64,000 nt of DNA from Chryseobacterium daecheongense (lineage in GTDB: Bacteria; Bacteroidota; Bacteroidia; Flavobacteriales; Weeksellaceae). Shown here in pieces: positions 55,150 through 64,000 of the stretch; within the stretch, counting starts at the first letter, position 1, and the number at the start of each line of letters is the position of its first letter. Location: assembly GCA_027920525.1 (NCBI GenBank), contig CP115858.1, positions 2,542,001 through 2,606,000 of the forward strand, read 5' to 3'. Position numbers and translations under genes: made by a program. The notes under the pieces were generated by a model. It saw nothing but the letters and a program-made list of their open reading frames with translations. It ran no database searches and had not been told where the DNA came from.

Positions 55150-58038
55150 TTACAATCCTATTTCCACCCCGAAAATAAATGAGCGAGCCTGAGGATATCT
55201 TCCGGTATCCACTCCATAAGTATCCATTCCCACTTCCGGATCAAAGCCTGTGTATTTGGTGATGGTAAACAAATTATTTGTTGTTATATAAATTCTCAGC
55301 TTTGTGACATCAAGCTTTCCATACAATTCTTTAGGCAAAGAATAACCGATGGTAAGGTTTTTCAGTCTTAAGTAGGACCCATTTTCTACGTAGAAATCCG
55401 ATACTTTAGAGTAATTCCCGCTTGGATCTCCCTGAACGAGTCTAGGTATATCGGTATTTGTATTTTGTGGTGTCCATGCGTTAAGAATTTCCCTGTCCAT
55501 ATTGTAGTTCTGTCCTGTTCCTCCCGGATTTAATGAAATAAACTTCAGTCCGTTGAAAATTTTATTCCCGTACACTCCCTGAAAAAATACATTGAGATCA
55601 AAATTTTTCCAGGTCATATTATAGGAAAGTCCGTACGAAAACTTGGGATAGGGATTTCCGAGATTTACAAAATCATCATTATTCAGCACTCCTGTATTTC
55701 CTTCTTTTTTCAGGAACTTGATGTCTCCCGGCTTAGCATTGGGCTGGATGAGGTTTCCGTTCGCATCCTTATAATTGTTGATCTCTTCCTGTGTTTGGAA
55801 AATGCCTCCGGTCTTGTATCCGTAGTAAGAATACAAAGACTCTCCTACCCTTATACGAGTGGGTTTCAATACTCCACGCACTCCATTGCTGTTAATAAAA
55901 ATCTCATTAACATCGGCCAGCTGCTTCACCGTATTTTTTAGTTGACTAAATGTTGCTCCTATTGAATAGGAAAAGTCTCCTGTACTTCTGCTGTTATAAT
56001 TAATTCCCAACTCATAGCCTTTATCCTGAAATAAACCAGCATTTACATATTGGTTATTATAGGTAGCGGTACTTGGTAAACTTACATTGAATATCTGATC
56101 TTTGGAATTTTTGGTAAAATAATCAAACTGTAAAGAAAGGCTGTTTTTAAGAAAAGAAGCATCAAATCCAAAATTCGTCTGTTCCGATTTTCCCCACTTC
56201 AAATTCGGATTGGGTCTGGTAGTAGCATAATATGCAATGTTTTGAGAAGGGTCCTGCCCGAAAATCACATTATTATCCCTGATCATTAAAGGATTAACAG
56301 CCTGAGGTGAAATCCCTCCTAGATTTCCCAGTATCCCGTAGCTGCCTCTTAATTTTAAGCTTGAAAGCCAGGAAATGTCTTGTAGAAAATTTTCCCTGGA
56401 CATTACCCAGGCTCCTGAAAGAGCATAATAATTGGCAAATCGGTTTTGCTTCGCAACTAAGGATGATCCATCCCTTCTTCCCAATACACTGATCACATAT
56501 TTACCGGCATAGTCATAATTGATCCTGGCAAGATAGGATACCAGGGATTGCTGGTATTTATAACTGGAAACATCTTTATTGGTATCCGCAGCATTCTGAA
56601 GGTGTTGAAAAACTTCTACTTCGCTTCGGAAATCATAGGCTTTCGCCAGGAAACCTTCATCAATTGTTTTCTGAAATGTAAAACCACCCAGAAAATCAAA
56701 ATTATGTTTGTCAAGAGCTATTTTATACGTAAGAAGCTGTTCTGCAAGGGCTGTCGAAGAGTTGTTGGACTGATACTCGAGATTGTTGGTATCGAAAATC
56801 TTTCCCACTTCCAAAACTCTGTATGTAAAATTCTTAATAGTCCCTATTTTAAATGTCTGAGAAAAATTCGACCGGAACTTAAGATCTTTAGCTAAAGTGA
56901 CCTCAGCATAAGGATTGATGAGAATTTCATGGGTAGGATTTCTTATGCTGATTCTTTGCAGATAGGCTACTGGATTGATCATATCTCCGTAACCTCCAGC
57001 CACATCAATTGGTAATCCTGAAAAGGCTCCCGTCGGAGTATATACAGGAACATTTGGCGGATAATACATCGCGGCTACCAATGCCCCTGTATATCCACTT
57101 TTGGTATCCGCGGTATTTCCATCTGAGTAATTATAATACATATTTTCTCCGATGGTTAACCAATCCTTGATCTTATGCTCAGAATTAACTCTGAAATTAT
57201 ATCGTTTTGCCTGGGTATTCAATAATATTCCTTCCAGATTCCTATGGTTCATCCCAACAAAAAAACGGGATTTTTCACTTCCCCCACTTACATTAAGATT
57301 ATATTCCTGGATCGTTCCCGTACGAAAAATTTCTTTCATCCAGTCGGTCCTTGTTACTCTTCCATCCGGATATTTATCCGCATTAAATGCCAAAGGTAAA
57401 CTGCTTAGTTTACCTGCATTCTCAAAGGCCTGACGCATCACATCCTGAAATTCAGCAGCATTTAATGATTCTTTCAACCTCCACGCTTTATTAACACCAT
57501 ACTTCACATCAAAATCTACAGTCAGCAATCCTTTCTTCCCCCTTTTTGTGGTTATAAGAATTACTCCTCCGGAGGATCTTGCTCCGTAAATAGCTGCAGA
57601 AGCATCTTTAAGTACAGATATATCCTGAATGTCATTAGGGTTAATAGCCGGAGTTCCGTTAAACACCACACCATCCACCACATAAAGTGGGGTTTCACCG
57701 TTGATTCCTCCTAAACCACGGATATTTACCTTCGGGGAGCCGTTTGGATCTCCACCCTCGTTAACAACGGTTACTCCCGGAGCTTTTCCCTGAAGGACCT
57801 CACCGATGCCGGATAGTGATCTTGAAGTGAGCTTATCTAATGAAGCTTCGGAAACAGCACCGGATACTTTACTCTTTTTCTGTGTTCCGTATCCTACGAC
57901 GACGACCTCATCGATTGATTTTTCTTTTAAGCTGTCTTTTTTCTGAGATAGCAACACCGGAGACATACACAGTGCGCCGATTAGTAGTCCGCGGCCTGTT
58001 AAATAGGCCACCGAGACAGGAGTTTTCAGTACAGTCAT
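55150..58038 (-). CDS. SusC/RagA-family TonB-linked outer-membrane protein
   Basis: A 962-residue TonB-dependent transporter. It has a signal peptide in residues 1-31 and a TonB-box-like DEVVVVGYGTQ near residues 43-53. The plug domain contains NIRGLGGINGETPLYVVDGV in pieces and VLKDASAAIYGARSSGGVILITTK in pieces. A beta-barrel follows to the C terminus (FIFGVEIGL). Unlike many SusC proteins, and unlike the second copy at 61159, it lacks the N-terminal carboxypeptidase-like domain. With SusD it should import an oligomeric or bulky ligand. A -7 element (TAATTTTG on the minus strand) lies 23 bases upstream. Confidence 0.93.
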   Translation of the reverse strand: MTVLKTPVSVAYLTGRGLLIGALCMSPVLLSQKKDSLKEKSIDEVVVVGYGTQKKSKVSGAVSEASLDKLTSRSLSGIGEVLQGKAPGVTVVNEGGDPNGSPKVNIRGLGGINGETPLYVVDGVVFNGTPAINPNDIQDISVLKDASAAIYGARSSGGVILITTKRGKKGLLTVDFDVKYGVNKAWRLKESLNAAEFQDVMRQAFENAGKLSSLPLAFNADKYPDGRVTRTDWMKEIFRTGTIQEYNLNVSGGSEKSRFFVGMNHRNLEGILLNTQAKRYNFRVNSEHKIKDWLTIGENMYYNYSDGNTADTKSGYTGALVAAMYYPPNVPVYTPTGAFSGLPIDVAGGYGDMINPVAYLQRISIRNPTHEILINPYAEVTLAKDLKFRSNFSQTFKIGTIKNFTYRVLEVGKIFDTNNLEYQSNNSSTALAEQLLTYKIALDKHNFDFLGGFTFQKTIDEGFLAKAYDFRSEVEVFQHLQNAADTNKDVSSYKYQQSLVSYLARINYDYAGKYVISVLGRRDGSSLVAKQNRFANYYALSGAWVMSRENFLQDISWLSSLKLRGSYGILGNLGGISPQAVNPLMIRDNNVIFGQDPSQNIAYYATTRPNPNLKWGKSEQTNFGFDASFLKNSLSLQFDYFTKNSKDQIFNVSLPSTATYNNQYVNAGLFQDKGYELGINYNSRSTGDFSYSIGATFSQLKNTVKQLADVNEIFINSNGVRGVLKPTRIRVGESLYSYYGYKTGGIFQTQEEINNYKDANGNLIQPNAKPGDIKFLKKEGNTGVLNNDDFVNLGNPYPKFSYGLSYNMTWKNFDLNVFFQGVYGNKIFNGLKFISLNPGGTGQNYNMDREILNAWTPQNTNTDIPRLVQGDPSGNYSKVSDFYVENGSYLRLKNLTIGYSLPKELYGKLDVTKLRIYITTNNLFTITKYTGFDPEVGMDTYGVDTGRYPQARSFIFGVEIGL

Positions 58039-58060
58039 TTCATGCTTTTGATTTCGGATG

Positions 58061-58068
58061 CAAAATTA
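58061..58068 (-). promoter_or_regulatory. Promoter of susC
   Basis: On the minus strand this reads TAATTTTG, a -7 match, 22 bases before the susC ATG. Confidence 0.6.
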
Positions 58069-58213
58069 GAACAGCATACTCCTTAGGGTTATTAACATTT
58101 TTTTATATTTCTATTAAGAAATAGTTTTTCAATCGGTTAAAACCCGCACATAAAACACTACATATCAAATAAATATTGATAAAATAAACATTAATTACGT
58201 ATTCCCTACATCA

Positions 58214-58234
58214 TTAAGGTTAAGTTTATTTTAA
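58214..58234 (-). promoter_or_regulatory. Candidate Pho-like direct repeats upstream of susC
   Basis: On the minus strand the sequence reads TTAAAATAAACTTAACCTTAA: TTAA units 11 and then 6 bases apart. The first 16 bases match TTAAAAT-N4-TTAAC upstream of the PI-PLC gene (50402-50417). It lies about 160 bases before the predicted susC transcription start, farther than a typical activator site. Confidence 0.38.
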
Positions 58235-58341
58235 GTTTTATCCCTGTAACAAAAGTGTTTATCAATCTATCTACATATTGGTACTTATCTTTAGTCTGTA
58301 TTTTCAGGAAGAATAAGTTACAGAGTTCATTATTCTTTTTT

Positions 58342-58349
58342 TACATTTG
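58342..58349 (+). promoter_or_regulatory. Promoter of the SDR gene
   Basis: TACATTTG matches the -7 consensus, but the leader to the ATG at 58456 would be about 100 bases. Confidence 0.45.
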
Positions 58350-58455
58350 CTGAAAATACGAGTCCGGTGCTGTCTGATGAGGAATATAAAAAACTTGTCA
58401 ATAATCAGTAGCCGGAAAATATGAATAACAACAATTCTAAAAGCAATAAAAAGAA

Positions 58456-59244
58456 ATGACCATTATCATCACCGGAACTTCATCAGGAATTGGTTTCGTT
58501 TTAGCAGAATATCTGGGAAAGAAAGGACATCATGTATATGGATTGAGCAGAAAACATACTGAAAGTCAATATTTCAAGTCTATTCCTACCGATATTACAG
58601 ATAACACAGCAGTGGGCAATGCCATAACTGAAATCTTAAAAACAGAAACAAGAATTGATGTGCTGATCAATAATGCCGGGATGGGAATGGTAGGAGCTGT
58701 AGAAGATTCTTCGAAAGAAGATATCCTGAAGCTGTTCAACCTTAACCTGGTAGGCTCTGTTCAGATGATGAGTGCAGTAATGCCTGTAATGCGTAAACAC
58801 AAATTCGGAAAAATCATTAATATATCGAGTATCGGAAGTGAAATGGGACTGCCATTCAGAGGATTTTACTCGGCTTCGAAATCGGCTTTGGATAAGGTTA
58901 CTGAGGCAATGCGTTATGAGGTATATCCCTGGAATATCGATGTATGCTCTCTCCATTTAGGAGACATCAAAACCAATATTGCAGAAAACAGGGTAAGAAC
59001 TAAAGTTTCCGAACCTTATAAAAGTGTCTTCGATAAAGTGTATGCATTGATGAATTCTCATGTCGGTGACGGAACAGAACCATCAGAAGTCGCAGAATAT
59101 ATTGAAAACCTTCTGACAAAAAATAAGTGGAAAACCCATTATTATTTTGGAAAATTCGGCCAGAAAATAGGAGTTCCTTTGAAATGGATTCTTCCACAGG
59201 GAACTTATGAAAATTTAATGAAAAAATACAATAAACTGGATTAA
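58456..59244 (+). CDS. Short-chain dehydrogenase/reductase
   Basis: A 262-residue cytoplasmic SDR of the classical type. The nucleotide-binding motif is G7-T-S-S-G-I-G13. NNAG lies at 72-75. The catalytic residues are Ser125 (NISSIGS), Tyr138 and Lys142 (FYSASK). Further down, HLGDIKTNI follows the usual P-G motif position. The substrate is unknown. It is divergent from susC, and the BamA/TamA-like gene follows after 125 bases. Confidence 0.9.
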   Translation: MTIIITGTSSGIGFVLAEYLGKKGHHVYGLSRKHTESQYFKSIPTDITDNTAVGNAITEILKTETRIDVLINNAGMGMVGAVEDSSKEDILKLFNLNLVGSVQMMSAVMPVMRKHKFGKIINISSIGSEMGLPFRGFYSASKSALDKVTEAMRYEVYPWNIDVCSLHLGDIKTNIAENRVRTKVSEPYKSVFDKVYALMNSHVGDGTEPSEVAEYIENLLTKNKWKTHYYFGKFGQKIGVPLKWILPQGTYENLMKKYNKLD

Positions 59245-59369
59245 TTCCGGTTAGTATTGAGTGAGGAAAGGAAAAATAATAAAATCGTTAAATCTATAAT
59301 TTGCAAAATTGTGATTGAGCGGCAATTTTCACTTCACCGGATTTCTGAATGGTTTAAATAAATGGAGTA

Positions 59370-60974
59370 TTGAAGTTATTTCTGAAAATATTTTTTGTAT
59401 TGTTTTGCGTTTTTGTTCAGGCGCAAAAAAAAGTCTATTGGCTTACAGATAGCCAAACCAAACAAACAAAAAAAGTAAAAGATTCCGCTTCGGCAGTAAA
59501 ATTCCTTGACTCTCTGGCTCAGAACAACTATTTTTTCACCCAGCTTAAGGAGGTGAAAGTAAAAGGGGATAGTACGGAGATCATTTATGATAAAGGAAAA
59601 AACTTCAATGAAACATATGTCAGTATCTCAGATTCAATTGTAGGTAAACTGAAGATCAAAAAAGATTTTTTTACTAAAAATTTAGATTCAACCAAAAAGA
59701 GCATTAATAAAAGGTACGTTGATGACGGGTATTCATTCAGCCGGATCAAGTCCAAATACAAAGGCCAGAAGAACGGCTATCCAATGGTTGAACTTGAAAT
59801 CAACAAGAATGATAAAAGAACGATCGATGGTTTTGTTGTAAAAGGATATGAAAGAGTTCCTAAGCGATTTATCAAAAACCTTGAAAAAGATTTTAAAGGA
59901 AAAACCTATGATGATAAAAATCTGATTGCCATTAATAAAAATTTTCAGAGTCATCCGTTTGTTTCACTGGAACGTCCTCCTCAAACGCTCTTTACAAAAG
60001 ATTCCACCCAGATCTACTTGTTCATGGAAAAGAAAAAAACCAATACGTTTGATGGGGTTATTGGTTTCGGGAATGATAAAACGGACAAATTCACATTGAA
60101 CGGAACATTGAATGTGAACTTCAGGAATATGTTCAATGGTTTTGAAACGATCAATTTATATTGGCAGCGAAATCCTGACAAAGGACAAACTTTTGACTTA
60201 CAAACAGATATTCCGTATCTCTTTAAATCGAATGTCGGCCTCAATATGAAGGTCAATATCTTCCGGCAGGATTCAACATTTGCGAATGTAAAATTACTGC
60301 CTGCATTATACTATCACATCAACAACAGGTATAAAGTAGGTCTCAGAGGAACTTTTGAAACATCAAGTATTATCGACACTTTATATGTTCAGGGAAAAGA
60401 TTACAACAAAAAAGGGATCGGAGTATGGCTTGATATGACAGAGCCTACTGACATCGATCTTTTTCTCTACAAAACAAAAATAAACGCCGGTTACGATTTC
60501 CTTACGACAACATATACTAAAGATAATATTAAAGCCAACCAAAATCAGTTCTATTTTTTCGGGGAACATAATTATCACATTTCAGGCAATCACTTCCTCA
60601 ACATAAAGGCAGAGGGCGCCATGATGGATTCAAAAATAGAATTTTCAGCCAACGAATTGTATCGTTTTGGAGGATGGAATTCCATGCGTGGGTTTAATGA
60701 AAAATCCCTTGCCGCTGATTTTTACTATTATGCCGGGTTAGAATACCGCTATCTGATCGGAAGCCAGGCATTTTTTGATTTCTTTGGACAATATGGGCAG
60801 CTTAACAACAAATCCTTAAATGTAAAACCCAAGCTATACAGTATTGGGTTAGGATTTAATTTCTTTATTCCGATAGGGCTCATGAGCTTCCAGATTTCAA
60901 ACGGTAATGAGTTCGGAAATCCATTCAAGTTTAACGACATTAAAATTCACTGGGGGATCTTAAGCAGATTTTAA
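59370..60974 (+). CDS. BamA/TamA-like outer-membrane protein with TTG start
   Basis: A 534-residue Omp85-superfamily protein. Residues 1-19 are a signal peptide (ending FVQAQ). Residues about 90-215 resemble POTRA domains (RYVDDGYSFSRIKSKY, then FVVKGYERVPKRFIKNL). A beta-barrel follows, with the lid-loop motif MRGFNEKS near residue 440 and a C-terminal strand ending in Phe (IHWGILSRF). It is shorter than BamA, so a TamA-like or patatin-less role is more likely. The only start that keeps the signal peptide is TTG at 59370, preceded by GGAG at 59364-59367. An out-of-frame ATG at 59362 ends at a TGA that overlaps the TTG. Confidence 0.83.
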   Translation: MKLFLKIFFVLFCVFVQAQKKVYWLTDSQTKQTKKVKDSASAVKFLDSLAQNNYFFTQLKEVKVKGDSTEIIYDKGKNFNETYVSISDSIVGKLKIKKDFFTKNLDSTKKSINKRYVDDGYSFSRIKSKYKGQKNGYPMVELEINKNDKRTIDGFVVKGYERVPKRFIKNLEKDFKGKTYDDKNLIAINKNFQSHPFVSLERPPQTLFTKDSTQIYLFMEKKKTNTFDGVIGFGNDKTDKFTLNGTLNVNFRNMFNGFETINLYWQRNPDKGQTFDLQTDIPYLFKSNVGLNMKVNIFRQDSTFANVKLLPALYYHINNRYKVGLRGTFETSSIIDTLYVQGKDYNKKGIGVWLDMTEPTDIDLFLYKTKINAGYDFLTTTYTKDNIKANQNQFYFFGEHNYHISGNHFLNIKAEGAMMDSKIEFSANELYRFGGWNSMRGFNEKSLAADFYYYAGLEYRYLIGSQAFFDFFGQYGQLNNKSLNVKPKLYSIGLGFNFFIPIGLMSFQISNGNEFGNPFKFNDIKIHWGILSRF

Positions 60975-61098
60975 TGAAAAATGCTTTTATTATTTAAAAA
61001 AACAACCATTTATAGTAAAGTAAAAAAGTGATATATATGGGCTTTCTGTTTTATAATTACATTAACTTTTCTTGATACAGATCAGCAAATGATATTTT

Positions 61099-61121
61099 TA
61101 TCTTAATATATCATTAAGATA
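61099..61121. promoter_or_regulatory. Candidate operator upstream of the second susC
   Basis: TATCTTAAT (61099-61107) and ATTAAGATA (61113-61121) are perfect 9-base inverted repeats with a 5-base centre. They lie 19 bases upstream of the -7 element at 61140-61147, where a dimeric regulator could bind. Confidence 0.5.
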
Positions 61122-61139
61122 TAGGTAACAATGCAGCGC

Positions 61140-61147
61140 TAAATTTG
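61140..61147 (+). promoter_or_regulatory. Promoter of the second susC
   Basis: TAAATTTG matches the -7 consensus. The ATG at 61159 is only eleven bases beyond it, so the leader would be a few bases at most. Confidence 0.6.
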
Positions 61148-61158
61148 TCCTCAAAAAA

Positions 61159-64000
61159 ATGAAGAAGACTTTAGCTACTTTTGCAATTTTTTTGCTCCCC
61201 CTATACCTAACTGCTCAAGAAGTCAACATTTCCGGAAATGTAAAATCCGAAAACGGCAATACAGTCTCCGGTGTTAACATCACCGATAAAAACACTGGGA
61301 AAACAGCTATTACAGATGAAAATGGAAATTTCACCATTTCAGCAAATCCAAAAGATATTCTGGAGTTTTTCTCACCTGATTATTCATCCTACACTATAGA
61401 AGTTTCTTCGAGAAGACAATATTCCATTGTTCTAAAAAAAGTAAATGAAAAACAAATCGAAGGCGTTGTGATCACTGCCTTAGGGATTGCCAAAAAGAAA
61501 GAAAAAATTGGCTATTCCACACAGGAAGTGGGGACAAAACAATTTGAGTCCATCACCACTCCGAGTATCGGAAATTTATTCTCCGGCCAGGTTGCAGGAT
61601 TGAATGTTTCCAATCCTACGGGAATGCAGCAGGCACCTCAATTTACATTAAGAGGAAATTCCAATCTGGTATTTGTTATAGATGGGGTTATTGTAGAAAA
61701 GGAAGTATTTCAGAATCTGGATCCTAACAATATTGACAATATTAACGTATTAAAAGGAGCAACAGCTTCTGCATTATATGGTTCCAGAGGTAGATACGGA
61801 GCCGTTCTTATCACTACCAAAAGTGCTAAAAAGAAAGGATTTACAGTAGAGTTTTCTCAAAACACAATGATTACTTCCGGGTTTACCAATCTTCCGAAGA
61901 CCCAGACTCAATATGGAAACGGCTCTCACGGAAAGTATGAATTCTGGGATGGAGCAGACGGAGGAGTGAATGACGGAGACATGATCTGGGGTCCGAAATT
62001 TGTTCCCGGACTAAAAATAGCGCAATGGAACAGTCCGATCAGGGACAAAGTTACAGGGCAGGTCATTCCGTGGTATGGAACCGTTGCAGGAAGTCAGTAC
62101 AATGATAAATCAAGATATGAAAGGGTTCCTATTGATTGGGAATATCATGATAATTTAAAAACATTTCTAAAGCCAGCTGTCATAAACAACAACAGCTTTT
62201 CCGTAAGCTATAAAAATAATAAAGATATTTACAGGCTTTCCGGGAACTTCATGAACTATGACGACAGAATTCCCGAAGCTTATTTACAGCGTTATGGGAT
62301 CAACTTCTCTTCAGAAAACCACCTGACGGACAAATTAATCTTTGATACCAAATTTAATTTCACCCAGACTTTTACCCCAAACATTCCCAATTACGATTAT
62401 AACCCAAGTGGCCATATGTACACTATTCTTATCTGGATGGGAGGTGACGTAGACGGAAGGGATTTGAAAAACCACATGTGGGTGCCCGGAAAGGAAGGGA
62501 CTTTACAAGCCAACTGGAATTACGCATGGTATAATAACCCGTGGTTTGGAGCCAACTATTACAAGAACAGAAACAGGACCAATGTTATTAACGCACAGAC
62601 AGGTTTAGAGTATAAGGCAACGGAAGATTTCTCAATTAAAGGTAAGATATCTATTGTTGAAAACCACAATAAACAGGAAATATTAAGTCCTTATTCATAT
62701 TTCAATTACAGTGCTCCACGAAGTGGCGGATACATTCTGAACGACACCAAAACCTGGAACCTCAACTCTGATGTTTTAGCAACTTATAAGAAAAAGATCT
62801 CTGAAAATTTCGATTTTGCCATCAATGCCGGGGCATCCACATTCTATTATAAAAATAATGTAGATAATGCCTCAACAGACGGTTTGAAGATTCCTGAACT
62901 GTACGAATTATCAAATTCCATCGGAGCTATAAAGTATTATGATTACCTCAAAGAAAAATTGATTTACAGTACATATGCAACTGTAGATATTGGATTGTAT
63001 AATGCCTTTTTCATCAATGTTTCCGGACGTAATGACTGGTCTTCTACATTACCAAAAGCGAACAGGTCTTATTTTTATCCTTCTGCATCATTAAGCGCTG
63101 TGATTTCGAATCTTGTAAAAATGCCTGAAGCCATTAACCTTCTGAAATTATCTGCTTCCTGGGCGAAAGTGGCTTACGATTTCCAGCCCTACTCGATCAG
63201 AAACTATTATATGAATAACAATGGAATTACTTTTAATGGTAATCCAACCAATTATTATCCTACAACTTTAAATTATGAAAACTCACTAAAGCCTGAACAG
63301 ACTAAATCTTATGAACTAGGCCTTAGTGCCGGATTATTTAAAAATAGAATAACACTGGATGCAACATATTTCAGAACTTTGGATTACAATAATATCCTAC
63401 AATTTCCGAGTGCTGAATCTTCAGGTTTCAAATCTCAATATGTAAATGGTAATGAATATACTACAAAAGGAGTTGAAATCTCTTTAGGGCTGATACCTGT
63501 AAAGACAAAAGATTTTATGTGGAAATCTTTGATCAACTGGAGTAAGTATGAACAAAAACTAACATCTATTTATGACAACATGCCTAACTATAACAACATT
63601 AAGCTAGGTGAAAGAATGGATTCTTACTATGACTATACATGGCAAAAGTCTCCGGATGGAAAAGTAATCCTGAATGCAGAAACAGGAATGCCAACTAAAG
63701 CAACCACTCCTACGAATTTAGGACATTTCAATCCGGATTGGACGTTCGGCTTTAATAACACATTCAAATACAAAAAACTGAGTTTAAATATCGGTATTGA
63801 CGGAAGTATAGGCGGAGTAATGAGATCTCAGGTGGTTGAGAAAATGTGGTGGGGAGGAAAACATCCGAATTCTGTAGCTTACAGAGACCAGGAATATGCA
63901 AATCCGGGAACTTATTATTTTATTCCTGACGGTGTAAATTATAATGCAGCTACCGGCACTTATACTCCGCACACAAAACCTATCAGTTTTCAGGACTGGG
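61159..64000 (+). CDS. SusC/RagA-family TonB-linked outer-membrane protein, 3' end outside window
   Basis: The frame is open from the ATG at 61159 to the window edge, 947 codons plus one base. A signal peptide (MKKTLATFAIFLLPLYLTAQ) precedes a carboxypeptidase-like regulatory domain (about residues 21-98; NISGNVKSENGNTVSGVNIT, TAITDENGNFTIS). A TonB-box-like EGVVITALGI and the plug follow, with FTLRGNSNLVFVIDGVIVEK in pieces and VLKGATASALYGSRGRYGAVLITTK in pieces. Barrel repeats follow, for example SGRNDWSSTLPK. This is a second, separate SusC system from the one at 55150; its SusD partner probably lies beyond the edge. Cargo unknown. Confidence 0.93.
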   Translation, partial: MKKTLATFAIFLLPLYLTAQEVNISGNVKSENGNTVSGVNITDKNTGKTAITDENGNFTISANPKDILEFFSPDYSSYTIEVSSRRQYSIVLKKVNEKQIEGVVITALGIAKKKEKIGYSTQEVGTKQFESITTPSIGNLFSGQVAGLNVSNPTGMQQAPQFTLRGNSNLVFVIDGVIVEKEVFQNLDPNNIDNINVLKGATASALYGSRGRYGAVLITTKSAKKKGFTVEFSQNTMITSGFTNLPKTQTQYGNGSHGKYEFWDGADGGVNDGDMIWGPKFVPGLKIAQWNSPIRDKVTGQVIPWYGTVAGSQYNDKSRYERVPIDWEYHDNLKTFLKPAVINNNSFSVSYKNNKDIYRLSGNFMNYDDRIPEAYLQRYGINFSSENHLTDKLIFDTKFNFTQTFTPNIPNYDYNPSGHMYTILIWMGGDVDGRDLKNHMWVPGKEGTLQANWNYAWYNNPWFGANYYKNRNRTNVINAQTGLEYKATEDFSIKGKISIVENHNKQEILSPYSYFNYSAPRSGGYILNDTKTWNLNSDVLATYKKKISENFDFAINAGASTFYYKNNVDNASTDGLKIPELYELSNSIGAIKYYDYLKEKLIYSTYATVDIGLYNAFFINVSGRNDWSSTLPKANRSYFYPSASLSAVISNLVKMPEAINLLKLSASWAKVAYDFQPYSIRNYYMNNNGITFNGNPTNYYPTTLNYENSLKPEQTKSYELGLSAGLFKNRITLDATYFRTLDYNNILQFPSAESSGFKSQYVNGNEYTTKGVEISLGLIPVKTKDFMWKSLINWSKYEQKLTSIYDNMPNYNNIKLGERMDSYYDYTWQKSPDGKVILNAETGMPTKATTPTNLGHFNPDWTFGFNNTFKYKKLSLNIGIDGSIGGVMRSQVVEKMWWGGKHPNSVAYRDQEYANPGTYYFIPDGVNYNAATGTYTPHTKPISFQDW

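Larger units (their letters stand above)
58039..58455. other. Divergent intergenic stretch between susC and the SDR gene
   Basis: It holds the susC promoter at 58061-58068 (minus), the SDR promoter at 58342-58349 (plus), and a cluster of TTAA-centred repeats at 58214-58234. The roughly 100 bases between the SDR promoter and its ATG contain no believable small gene. Confidence 0.6.

Noticed and set aside
1..64000. CRISPR array, prophage, insertion sequence or known defence system
   Set aside because: No regularly spaced repeats, integrase, transposase, Cas, restriction or toxin-antitoxin motifs were seen in the translated frames.

Overview
The window reads as a chromosomal piece of a flavobacterium close to Chryseobacterium (Weeksellaceae, Bacteroidota). 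The grounds are the AT-rich sequence, TAnnTTTG -7 promoter elements with ATG starts close behind them, type IX secretion sorting domains of types A and B, SusC/SusD pairs, fused isobutyryl-CoA mutase, and many flavobacterial families (DUF3667, DUF4252/GIN, DUF4407, M64 and M43 proteases). The genus is an inference. No phage, insertion sequence, CRISPR array, tRNA or rRNA was seen.

Layout. 1-407 is the 3' end of tsf. 649-12854 is a tandem array of four large paralogous T9SS type B surface proteins, most with their own promoter and terminator. 13006-16066 holds two small secreted proteins, trmB and a lipoprotein; two of these share a C-terminal domain. 16137-17931 (minus) is rplM-rpsI-rpsB, facing tsf rather than leading into it. 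18321-31308 is mixed housekeeping: a DUF3667 membrane protein, icmF, an M16 protease, a Dph6-like ATPase, a PLP decarboxylase, a serine hydrolase and a 2H phosphoesterase. 31360-36269 has two secreted T9SS type A metalloproteases (M64, M43), with ruvC and a lipoprotein between them. 36497-39338 has DUF4407, KTSC, a peroxiredoxin/DsbA-like pair and a 58-residue double-glycine-leader, cysteine-rich peptide. guaB follows at 39442-40902 (minus).

41070-44814 (minus) is a five-gene operon: ECF sigma factor, membrane regulator, DUF4252-GIN fusion, DUF4252 lipoprotein and a membrane-anchored protein. A GlmU-like protein, rpmE2, a beta-helix lipoprotein, a MazG-like protein and aroA follow. 50471-58038 looks like a phosphoester-scavenging locus: a PI-PLC-like lipoprotein, a phosphodiesterase-like/alkaline phosphatase fusion and a SusD/SusC pair. 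The PI-PLC and SusC upstream regions share an 11-bp-spaced direct repeat resembling a Pho box in layout. The window ends with an SDR, a BamA/TamA-like protein with a TTG start, and a second SusC that runs off the edge.

The observations most worth following are the cysteine-rich leader peptide, the phosphoester locus with its shared repeat, the four-gene surface array with repeated regulatory modules and gene-conversion tracts, and two dispersed intergenic elements. All family names come from reading motifs; no database search was run.
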